Source of the DNA: Procambarus clarkii
Lineage: Eukaryota; Arthropoda; Malacostraca; Decapoda; Cambaridae
Direction of reading: 5' to 3'
Assembly: GCF_040958095.1 (NCBI RefSeq)
Contig: NC_091193.1
Coordinates: 30,836,832 to 30,900,831, forward strand
Length of the DNA stretch: 64,000 nt
Shown here: one piece after another, positions 55,968 through 64,000 of the stretch
Layout: every line of letters begins with the position of its first letter
Numbering within the stretch: the stretch's first letter is position 1
The notes under the pieces: generated by a model
The model's database searches: none
Seen by the model: only the letters and a program-made list of their open reading frames with translations
Told to the model about the DNA's origin: nothing
Position numbers and translations under genes: made by a program

Positions 55968-56750
55968 CGAGTGTATGCATTGAGAGAGCTGCTCTGTGTT
56001 ATCTTTACTGAGTGTATGCATTGAGAGAGCTGCTCTGTGTTATCTTTACTGAGTGTATGCATTGAGAGAGCTGCTCTGTGTTTTCTTTACTGAGTGTATG
56101 CATTGAGAGAGCTGCTCTGTGTTATCTTTACTGAGTGTATGCATTGAGAGAGCTGCTCTGTGTTATCTTTACTGAGTGTATGCATTGAGAGAGCTGCTCT
56201 GTGTTATCTTTACTGAGTGTATGCATTGAGAGAGCAGCTCTGTGTTTTCTTTACTGAGTGTATGCATTGAGAGAGCAGCTCTGTGTTATCTTTACTGAGT
56301 GTATGCATTGAGAGAGCTGCTCTGTGTTTTCTTTACTGAGTGTATGCATTGAGAGAGCTGCTCTGTGTTTTCTTTACTGAGTGTATGCATTGAGAGAGCA
56401 GCTCTGTGTTTTCTTTACTGAGTGTATGCATTGAGAGAGCTGCTCTGTGTTTTCTTTACTGAGTGTATGCATTGAGAGAGCTGCTCTGTGTTTTCTTTAC
56501 TGAGTGTATGCATTGAGAGAGCAGCTCTGTGTTTTCTTTACTGAGTGTATGCATTGAGAGAGCTGCTCTGTGTTTTCTTTACTGAGTGTATGCATTGAGA
56601 GAGCTGCTCTGTGTTTTCTTTACTGAGTGTATGCATTGAGAGAGCTGCTCTGTGTTTTCTTTACTGAGTGTATGCATTGAGAGAGCTGCTCTGTGTTATC
56701 TTTACTGAGTGTATGCATTGAGAGAGCAGCTCTGTGTTTTCTTTACTGAG
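55968..56750. repeat. 41-bp minisatellite derived from transposase coding sequence, about 19 copies
   Basis: The unit is GTGTATGCATTGAGAGAGCT followed by GCTCTGTGTTATCTTTACTGA. The first unit is in frame with the transposase, encoding RVYALRELLCVIFTE, and later units drift out of frame because 41 is not a multiple of three. Variants are GCAGCTC for GCTGCTC and TTTTC for TTATC. Confidence 0.95.
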
Positions 56751-56861
56751 GAAGCCAACCCAATGGCAGTTAAATGTTAGGCTGTGCTCTGGCTGGCAAA
56801 ATTGTCTTATATGCTTTCAATCTTCGATCATCTGAACAAGCTAAACATCAGTCAGCAAGGC

Positions 56862-57112
56862 TAATCTTGAGGTTATCTTGAGATGATTTCGGGGCTTTAG
56901 TGTCCCCGCGGCCCGGTCCTCGACCAGGCCTCCACCCCCAGGAAGCAGCCTTTGACAGCTGACGAACACCCAGGTACCTAATTTACTGCTGGGTAACAGG
57001 GGCATAGGGTGAAAGAAACTTTGCCCATTGTTTCTCGCCGGCGCCTGGGATCGAACCCAGGACCACAGGATCACAAGTCCAGCGTGCTGTCCGCTCGGCC
57101 GACCGGCTCCCT
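56862..57112 (-). mobile_element. Modular SINE, head B with tail 1
   Basis: Reverse complement: GGAGCCGGTCGGCCGAGCGG, a B-box GGGTTCGATCCCAGG, shared body, tail 1. It is nested in the transposase gene between the minisatellite and the C-terminal part. Confidence 0.85.
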
Positions 57113-57785
57113 TTCGGTCGACCGCTCACCCTCCCGCTAAGGTGGGGATATTTTTACAAGTATTGGGAAAAATAAATGCATTTAAACTGAAAGTGAAAAA
57201 TGGAAAAGCAATCTGTAGAAAAGAGGTGTTTTTCGGATTTTGAATTATTTGACTCATTTATGAGAGAATGTGGCTGGGAACATGGCATGCAGACAACAGA
57301 ACAGACACTGGAGGTACATATGTCACACTCAGTTATCACACACCTTACTTTAATACAAGATAACCTTGACTTCTATTTCCCAGAGAGTGAGAAGGACCAG
57401 CTGACCCCCAACATGTGGATGCTTAATCCCTTCACAGATGAAGGAACTGATCACTGTGATGCACTTTTGGACCTTTGAGCGGATTATTCACAAAAAGCAG
57501 TTTTCAAGACATTTAGCCATCCCATGGATTTCTGGGTTACCCTGCTTGATATCCCAGAGTACAAGGATCTAGCTGAGCAGGCATAGCAGGCATTTGTACA
57601 GATGCCAACATCATATATGTGTGAGCAAGGGTTCTCTAGTGTAGTTTTGGAGAAGACTAAGAAAAGGAATGCAATCCTGAACTTGGATCCTCTCAGGCGA
57701 GTTGCACTTGAAAATCGTCTGACACCTCGACTCAACCTAATATCAGACAAAGTGCAACAGCAGCCAAGCCACTGAGTTTTTTTAA

Positions 57786-58319
57786 AGGATAACTATTTGT
57801 TGTATTTATTGATACCGAACCAAATATAGCAAACATTGTCTGCAATTTTACATTAATGAGGGAAAATGGGTCTAAATGGCATACTTAATGTTATCTTGTG
57901 TATGTTGAGCCTCTTAGTGAGAGATGAGGTGTGTGAATATATGGATAAATATGTGAAAGTTTAATAAAAAAGAAGAGAAACTGTTTTTTTCTGTTTACAT
58001 AGTCATAGAAATGAGATATAAAACAGATTTTAAATATTAAAAACGCGAGATTTTTAATGAGACTTTTTCGGGGTGGGGGGTGGGGGTGGGGGGTGTGGGT
58101 GTGGTGGGGGGTGGACAGCTACTTAATAATCACCACTAGAGGAGGACGATATTAAAAAAAAAGGTTGAAGACCACTGATCTATGTTATAACAGAGGATTT
58201 ACATGTTTCCTGTAATATTAATAACAATAATCTTCATTTAGGTTATTAGCATACGCATTAGATTTTCCTATTTTCCCTATTTTCCTTTTATGTAATTGTC
58301 ATGTGTTTCATTATAAATT
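57786..58319. other. 3' flank of the hAT remnant, with G-rich tract
   Basis: AT-rich DNA with a G-rich stretch at 58070-58116 (GGGGTGGGGGGTGGGGGTGG and similar). No gene. Confidence 0.6.
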
Positions 58320-58702
58320 ATCCAACCCGTTCTCGCAAATTTAATAAGTCAATATTGACTTATTAAATATGTGCATAGGTGACATACTTAACATAATAGA
58401 TACAATTAAAAAGATTCATAGAAAACACCGACCTTACCTAACCTACTTAGTATGTTAAGATAAGCATCTTATTGCTTCGTAATTACAATTATTACCTAAC
58501 CTATAATAGGTATAGGTTAAGTAACAATTGTAATTACGAAGCAATAAGATGCTTATCTTAAGATACTAACAAGGTTAGGTAAGGTCGGTGTTTTCTATGA
58601 ATCTTTTTAAGGGTATCTATTATGTTTAGTATATCACCTATGCACGTAGTTAATAAGTCAATATTGACTTTACGAATTTGCGAGAACGGGTTGCATTATC
58701 TC
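58320..58702. mobile_element. Long foldback element, arms of about 185 bp
   Basis: The left end AACCCGTTCTCGCAAATT faces the right end AATTTGCGAGAACGGGTT. Inner blocks AATAAGTCAATATTGACTTA, GAAAACACCGACCTTACCTA and AAGCATCTTATTGCTTCGTA are all mirrored on the other side. The centre is near TAACCTATAATAGGTATAGG. It encodes nothing and resembles a foldback MITE. Confidence 0.8.
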
Positions 58703-58970
58703 TGCCGAAATTGTAAGGTAACGGAAACCCACCAAACACACACCGAAACTACGACGTTGGTACAACGTTCGAACAAGTTTTAACACCTCCTAACCAGTTA
58801 TAACAACCAATATAGCAAGTTGTAACAACGTTCTAATACGTCATAAACACGTTAAGCCAAGATATAACAACTTTGTTGCAAGTTGTAACAAGCGGAAAAT
58901 TAGAGACAGTTTCGGTTTGTGTTTCCAGGGAATTTGTAATCTGATATTTGATAGCAAAATAATAACTTAC

Positions 58971-59183
58971 ACGCCATATGTTTCTTGGAACCAGTCTGCC
59001 CATCCTGGGATGAACTCGGGGGCCCTGAAGAGCCACAGCAGCACCAAGATGATGAAGAGGCTGAGCACCAACACCTCCTGGAAGGTGATCACGCCCAGCT
59101 CCCGGTACTTGGCCAAGATCACCTCCTTCACCGCCTTCTTTCGTTCCTCTGAGGGATCCTTTATCATTTTTTTCTTTCCGCCA
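58971..59183 (-). CDS. SLC13-like: SLC13-type transporter exon (first visible)
   Basis: This 213-bp exon lies between acceptor TTTGTTTCAG and donor GTAAGT, with a split first codon and two bases left over. It encodes a basic cytosolic loop (GGKKKMIKDPSEERKKAVKE), then LGVITFQEVLVLSLFIILVL and LWLFRAPEFIPGWADWFQET. The LWLFRxPxFIPGWxDxF pattern is a hallmark of SLC13 proteins. With the four downstream exons it gives about 282 residues, roughly the C-terminal half of a 570-620-residue transporter. Upstream exons with the first SNT motif are not in the window. Confidence 0.92.
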
Positions 59184-59263
59184 CTGAAACAAATATAAAA
59201 ATCATATGCAGACGATGAGTCACAATAACGAGGCTGAAGTATGTAAGTATGTATGTAGGAAGT

Positions 59264-60075
59264 ATGTAACATAGGGGCCTCGGGTATGACCTCGGGTAAC
59301 ATAGGGGCCTCGGGTATGACCTCGGGTAACATAGGGGCCTCGGGTATGACCTCGGGTAACATAGGGGCCTCGGGTATGACCTCGGGTAACATAGGGGCCT
59401 CGGGTATGACCTCGGGTAACATAGGGGCCTCGGGTATGACCTCGGGTAACATAGGGACCTCGGGTATGACCTCGGGTAACATAGGGACCTCGGGTATGAC
59501 CTCGGGTAACATAGGGACCTCGGGTATGACCTCGGGTAACATAGGGACCTCGGGTATGACCTCGGGTAACATAGGGACCTCGGGTATGACCTCGGGTAAC
59601 ATAGGGACCTCGGGTATGACCTCGGGTAACATAGGGACCTCGGGTATGACCTCGGGTAACATAGGGACCTCGGGTATGACCTCGGGTAACATAGGGACCT
59701 CGGGTATGACCTCGGGTAACATAGGGACCTCGGGTATGACCTCGGGTAACATAGGGGCCTCGGGTATGACCTCGGGTAACATAGGGACCTCGGGTATGAC
59801 CTCGGGTAACATAGGGGCCTCGGGTATGACCTCGGGTAACATAGGGACCTCGGGTATGACCTCGGGTAACATAGGGACCTCGGGTATGACCTCGGGTAAC
59901 ATAGGGGCCTCGGGTATGACCTCGGGTAACATAGGGACCTCGGGTATGACCTCGGGTAACATAGGGGCCTCGGGTATGACCTCGGGTAACATAGGGGCCT
60001 CGGGTATGACCTCGGGTAACATAGGGGCCTCGGGTATGACCTCGGGTAACATAGGGACCTCGGGTAACATAGGGT
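59264..60075. repeat. 30-bp minisatellite upstream of an SLC13 exon, about 27 copies
   Basis: The unit is GGGGCCTCGGGTATGACCTC followed by GGGTAACATA. The only common change is GGGGCC versus GGGACC. The array ends about 80 bp from the acceptor at 59184. A CCTCGGGT motif occurs twice in each unit, suggesting a 13-17-bp ancestor. Confidence 0.95.
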
Positions 60076-60102
60076 ATGTACCATAGGGTATGTAACATGT
60101 AG

Positions 60103-60356
60103 GGGCCTCGTAGCCTGGTGGATAGCGCGCAGGACTCGTAATTCTGTGGCGCGGGTTCGATTCCCGCACGAGGCAGAAACAAATGGGCAAAGTGTCTTTC
60201 ACCCTGAATGCCCCTGTTACCTAGCAGTAAATAGGTACCTGAGAGTTAGTCAGCTGTCACGGGCTGCTTCCCGGGGGTGGAGGCCTGGTCGATGACCGGG
60301 CCGCGGGGACACTAAAGCCCCGAAATCATCTCAAGATAACCATCTCAAGATAACCA
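60103..60356 (+). mobile_element. Modular SINE, head A with tail 1
   Basis: Head A (GCCTCGTAGCCTGGTGGATA, loop CTCGTAA, B-box GGGTTCGATTCCCGC), shared body, then GATGACCGGGCCGCGGGGAC and AAAGCCCCGAAATCATCTCA, with ATAACCATCTCAAG repeated at the end. It follows the 30-bp array within 30 bp. Confidence 0.85.
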
Positions 60357-60524
60357 TAAGCTTACCCTTACATTTATCTTTCTTTCTCTTTCATTTTTCG
60401 TGTTCTGTCCATTATTTTCTCTTACGATTCCTTGCTATCCTCTTCTTATTCCTATTACTATCCCCTTCATATTGGGTTGTTATAAATAAGAGCGGCCTCG
60501 TATGGGCCAATAGGCCTTCTGCAG

Positions 60525-60720
60525 TTACCTGGTTGATACCTGGTTGATGGGGTTCTGGGAGTTCTTCTACTCCCCAAGCCCGGCCCGAGGCCAGGCTTGA
60601 CTTGTGAGAGTTTGGTCCACTAGGCTGTTGCTTGGAGCGGCCCGCAGGCCCACATACCCACCACAGCCCGGTTGGTCCGGCACTCCTTGGAGGAATAAAT
60701 CTAGTTTCCTCTTGAAAATG
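60525..60720 (+). repeat. Dispersed GC-rich repeat, possibly a further modular SINE (type D)
   Basis: ACCTGGTTGATGGGGTTCTG, TTCTACTCCCCAAGCCCGGC, AGGCCAGGCTTGACTTG, CTTGGAGCGGCCCGCAGGCC and CACAGCCCGGTTGGTCCGGC. The layout resembles head C, but no second copy is in this window to confirm it. Confidence 0.45.
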
Positions 60721-60854
60721 TCCACGGTTACCTTTGTTCTTTTTCCTGTCACTATCCTCTCTACTACAACTTATCTTGCATACCTTTTGTCTTGCTCCTC
60801 ACCTCTCTCTTGCCTACTTATTGCCGTCATCTCCTTCCCTCGTCTACCGTACTT

Positions 60855-61440
60855 GTGCCAGGTAAGTCCACTACGGGCTCACCATAGCCTGTGCTACTTG
60901 CCCCCCTTCCTGTGCCAGGTAAGTTACCGGCTCACCATAGCCTGTGCTACTTGCCCCCTTCCTGTGCCAGGTAAGTTACGGGCTCACCATAGCCCGTGCT
61001 ACTTGCCCCCCTTCCTGTGCCAGGTAAGTTACGGGCTCACCATAGCCTGTGCTACTTGCCCCCTTCCTGTGCCAGGTAAGTTACCGGCTCACCATAGCCT
61101 GTGCTACTTGCCCCCCTTCCTGTGCCAGGTAAGTTACCGGCTCACCATAGCCTGTGCTACTTGCCCCCTTCCTGTGCCAGGTAAGTTACGGGCTCACCAT
61201 AGCCTGTGCTACTTGCCCCCTTCCTGTGCCAGGTAAGTTACCGGCTCACCATAGCCCGTGCTACTTGCCCCCTTCCTGTGACAGGTAAGTTACGGGCTCA
61301 CCATAGCCTGTGCTACTTGCCCCCTTCCTGTGCCAGGTAAGTTACGGGCTCACCATAGCCTGTGCTACTTGCCCCGCTCCTGTGCCAGGTAAGTTACGGG
61401 CTCACCATAGCCCGTGCTACTTGGAACTTGTTCCGAGTAG
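60855..61440. repeat. 52/53-bp minisatellite, about 11 copies
   Basis: The unit contains GTGCCAGGTAAGTTACGGGC, TCACCATAGCCTGTGCTACT and TGCCCCCTTCCT. The last unit runs into TTGGAACTTGTTCCGAGTAG, which also follows the same core at 39208-39268. The array is therefore an expansion of a dispersed repeat. Confidence 0.95.
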
Positions 61441-61559
61441 CTGATTCTATAACAACAACAACGAATAATAACTCACGGGAGACATCTCCTGTCACGCAGG
61501 GAGCAGTCGCACCTCCACAGATCTCCAGTATCAGCTCTTGATACTGGTAATGGCTCAAA

Positions 61560-63240
61560 AGGACCACCACTTACGGGCTATTCATGCCCGTGCCACATTT
61601 TGGGTGGCTTTTTTTAATTCCTCACCCATGCTAGGGCCTTTCCGCTTACTCCTGCCTGCCTCTCAAGTTTGTATAGCAGTTTCATGTGCAGTACTGTATC
61701 AAAGGCCTTCTGGCAGTCTAGAAATATGCAGTCCGCCCAGCCTTCTCTGTCCTGCCTTATCCTTGTTATTTTATCATAGAATTCCAAAAGGTTTGTGGTT
61801 TGTTAGGCATGATTTCCCTGTCCAGAACCCATGTTGGTATTTGTTTACAAACCCAATGTTCTCCAGGTGCTCAACAAGTCTCTAACCTAACTATTCTTTC
61901 AAGTATTTTGCATGGGATGCTTGTCAGTGATACGGGTCTGTAGTTGAGTGCCTCCTCCCTATCGCCTTTCTTGAAAATCGATACGACATTTGCCTTCTTC
62001 CAGCAACTGGGCAATTCTCCTGACACAAGTGACTCATTAAAGATCATTGCCAGAGGCACGCTGAGGGCCTGCGCTGCCTCTTTTAGTATCCACGGTGATA
62101 CTTTGTCTGGTCCAACCGCTTTAGTTGCATACAGTGTTGTCAACTGTTTCATTACCTCCTCTGCTGTCACCTCTCAACCCATTTTCGCACTTGCTTGTAG
62201 TCAATATCTTGCTTATGAAAAAGTGCATATGACATATACTAATTTATTGTGAATATTTGAGTTTACCTTGAAAAGCTGAATACAAAACCACAACAAACCT
62301 AACCTTCTTAGTATGTTAAGATATTACAATTAGTACTGAACCTATTCCTATATTAATATTACAATTTTATAAAAATAATTGAACAAAACTAAAATATTTA
62401 AATAAATTTTAAAGTAACTCAGGATATTGTCAAATTTTGTATAAAATCTCTATTGTTTAATAAAACTGAGAGAAAAAGTTAGTGCCTTGAAAAAAAAATA
62501 TGGCTTGGAATATGTCACATATACTTATTTATAAGTGAAATAGTGACTATAAGCAATAAGTCATACATGTGCTATCTTGTGTGAGAGCAGGTTGCACCTC
62601 TATATCTGATAGTCTTCTGTCTAGGGTAATCCCTTCTAACAATGAGAGCTGCTCAGGCTCGGTTGCGAACTCTCCATGGAAACTTGCATTCAGTACTTTG
62701 CAGATTTCCTTGTCACATTCTGTATATGCCCCTTCTGTTTTCCTCAGCCTTGTCACTTGGTCATTTACCGACATCTTCCTTCTAATATGGCTATGTAGTA
62801 GTTTAGGTTGCTTTTTCGCCTTAGTTGCAATATCATTCTCGTAATTTCTTTCCAACACTCGTCTTATGTTAATGTAATCGTTCCTAGCTCTGTTACATCT
62901 AATCCTGTTGTCCTCTGTCCTTTGTCTTCTGTACTTCCTCCACTCCCTCCTGCTTCTCATTTTTGTTTCCTGACACTGTCTATTAAACCATGGGTTTATA
63001 TTCCCTCCTGCATTTTTCCTTTACTGTTGGAATAAATCTATCTTAGGCCTCCTTGCATCTCCATATGACTTGGTTCATCATATCTTGGACTGTTTTTCCT
63101 CTAATTTCCTCCTCCCACTGCACTTCTCCCAGATAGTCCCTTATCCGACTGTAGTCCCGTTTCCTGTAGTCAACTCTCCTTTCCCGGATCTCTTGTCCTT
63201 TGGTCACAACTTTGAGTTCCATCATGTAGTCAAAGACTAG
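61560..63240 (-). mobile_element. CR1-like LINE ORF2, endonuclease end and RT, split by an insertion
   Basis: Right to left: GQEIRERRVDYRKRDYSRIR, EVQWEEEIRGKTVQDMM, NRARNDYINIRRVLERNYEN, KQPKLLHSHIRRKMSVNDQV and LLEGITLDRRLSDIEVQ. An AT-rich insertion (62560-62185) follows, then TAEEVMKQLTT, AVGPDKVSPWILKEAAQALS and NYRPVSLTSIPCKILERIV. The last part is WADCIFLDCQKAFDTVLHMK (motif A, with Asp present) near 61730-61680. It is 3' truncated before motifs B and C and carries frame changes. Confidence 0.8.
62185..62560 (-). mobile_element. Non-coding MITE-like insertion in a LINE
   Basis: The block 62320-62465 is the reverse-complement counterpart of 25817-25965. The neighbouring CAAACCTAACCTTCTTAGTA and TGTTAAGATA resemble the arm of the 58.3-kb foldback. 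It interrupts the LINE between DIEVQ and TAEEV. Confidence 0.6.
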
Positions 63241-63352
63241 GTGTGTGTGTGTGTGTGTATTCACCAAGTTGTGTTTGAGGGGGTTAAGCTTTGCTCTTTC
63301 GGCCCGCCACTCAACTGTCAATCAACTGTTTACTAACTACTTTTTTTTCACA

Positions 63353-63394
<42 letters not shown>

Positions 63395-63403
63395 ACACAC
63401 ACA

Positions 63404-63483
<80 letters not shown>

Positions 63484-63657
63484 AGGAAGCAGCCCATGAC
63501 AGCTGACTAACTCCCAGGTACCTATTTACTGCTAGGTAACAGGGGCATTCAGTGTGAAAGAAACTTTACCCATTTGTTTCTGCCTCGTGCGGGAATCGAA
63601 CACGCGCCACAGAATTACGAGTCCTGCGCGCTATCCACTAGGCTACGAGGCCCCGTA
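63240..63657 (-). mobile_element. Modular SINE, head A with GT repeat and LINE-like tail
   Basis: In reverse complement it has head A (GCCTCGTAGCCTAGTGGATA, B-box region GTGTTCGATTCCCGC), then the body to GGGCTGCTTCCTGG. About 65 GT dinucleotides, GGTGTGAAAAAAAAG and the tail TTGATTGACAGTTGAGTGGC, GGGCCGAAAGAGC, AAAGCTTAACCCCC follow. It ends in another GT run. Confidence 0.85.
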
Positions 63658-63659
63658 GT

Positions 63660-64000
63660 GTGTGTGTGTACTCACCTATTTGTACTCACCTATTTGTGCT
63701 TGCGGGGGTTTAGCTTTGGCTCTTTGGTCCCGCCTCTCAACTGTCAATCAACTGGTGTACAGATTCCTGAGCCTACTGGGCTCTATCATATCTACATTTG
63801 AAACTGTGTATGGAGTCAGCCTCCACCACATGTGTGGTGGAAGCTGCCTAATGCATTCCATCCGTTAACTACTCTGACGCTGAAAATGTTCCTTCTAACG
63901 TCTCTGTGGCTCATGTGGGTACTCAGTTTCCACCTGTGTCCCCTTGTTCGCGTACCGCCAGTGTTGAATAGTTTATCCATGTTTACCCGGTCGATTCCCA
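63660..64000 (-). mobile_element. CR1-like LINE 3' end, same family as 46.2-47.0 kb
   Basis: From the window's right edge it encodes GIDRVNMDKLFNTGGTRTRG, HRWKLSTHMSHRDVRRNIFS and VRVVNGWNALGS, then loses frame. The 3' tail has TTGATTGACAGTTGAGAGGC, GGGACCAAAGAGCCAAAGCT and a repeated AATAGGTGAGTAC. The element continues beyond the window. Confidence 0.75.

Larger units (their letters stand above)
55376..57785 (+). mobile_element. Broken hAT-type (ZBED/SCAND3-like) transposase gene with nested insertions
   Basis: The first part (55376-55605) reads NCIAIHCVIHREALVAKRLN and VLNDVVKVVNHIYEHAKQR. After a SINE it continues (from about 55870) MFRELFKDMEANFTKLLLHT and EVRWLSRGKVLNRVYALREL. A 41-bp minisatellite and a second SINE follow. 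The last part (57230-57775) includes WMLNPFTDEG, FWVTLLDIPEYKDLAEQA and then TSYMCEQGFSSVVLEKTKKR with RVALENRLTPRL, the hATC dimerisation region. The C[V/I]IHREAL and LLHTEVRWLSRGKVL blocks are typical of this hAT subgroup. At least two in-frame stops are present. Confidence 0.75.

Noticed and set aside
57028-57243. Open frame beginning MFLAGAWDRTQDHRITSPACC
   Set aside because: It is the reverse strand of a type B SINE running into transposase sequence; the same reading appears at other SINE copies.
59264-60075. CRISPR-like look of evenly spaced 30-bp repeats
   Set aside because: Units are directly adjacent with no unique spacers, and the DNA is clearly eukaryotic.
60604-61236. Plus-strand frame of 210 codons (LTIACATCPLPVPGKL repeats)
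   Set aside because: It spans a dispersed repeat and the 52/53-bp array; the repetitive part has a 105-bp double period and no domain.

Overview
The window is eukaryotic, repeat-dense DNA, most likely from a decapod crustacean. That is an inference from introns with GT/AG splice sites, abundant CA/GT and GATA-type microsatellites, tRNA-headed SINEs, and CR1-, Jockey- and I-type LINE fragments; no database search was possible. I see no prokaryotic features.

One host gene is clear. The last five coding exons of an SLC13-type sodium-coupled di/tricarboxylate transporter (Indy/NaCT-like) lie on the minus strand, in transcript order 59183-58971, 43598-43510, 40955-40675, 39052-38915 and 37963-37835. 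Their phases join without interruption into about 282 residues ending at a TAG stop. They carry the family signature in the fourth exon and a Ser-Asn-Thr sodium-site motif in the third. The 5' exons lie beyond the right edge. A second, weaker minus-strand spliced transcript (four exons, 4044 to about 1300) has good splice sites and a poly(A) signal but no recognised product.

Layout. 1-4 kb: AT-rich sequence and the weak transcript. 4-13 kb: three broken LINE segments (a Jockey-like 5' part, an RNase-H LINE 3' half, and a CR1/L2-like 5' part with an SGNH-esterase ORF1), a LINE scrap and SINEs. 14-18.5 kb: a LINE with an open 1303-codon frame and intact endonuclease and reverse-transcriptase motifs. 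19-24.3 kb: LINE 3' ends and an element with an intact ORF1-like gene but almost no ORF2. 24.3-26.1 kb: AT-rich DNA with foldback elements. 26.6-43.4 kb: a block of minisatellites surrounding four of the five SLC13 exons. 43.6-57.8 kb: the large SLC13 intron with SINEs, microsatellites, LINEs, two more arrays and a broken hAT-type transposase. 58-64 kb: a foldback element, the first visible SLC13 exon, two arrays, and a LINE split by an insertion.

The strongest second-look signals are: (i) minisatellites packed against SLC13 splice sites and the stop codon, including a 30-bp array whose units repeat the gene's own stop-codon context in frame; (ii) SINEs built from interchangeable tRNA-like heads and two alternative tails, one tail shared with a resident LINE; (iii) an ORF1-only LINE derivative resembling the mammalian HAL1 situation; (iv) head-to-head SINE dimers and a long foldback family; (v) minisatellites that arose inside transposase and LINE sequence.
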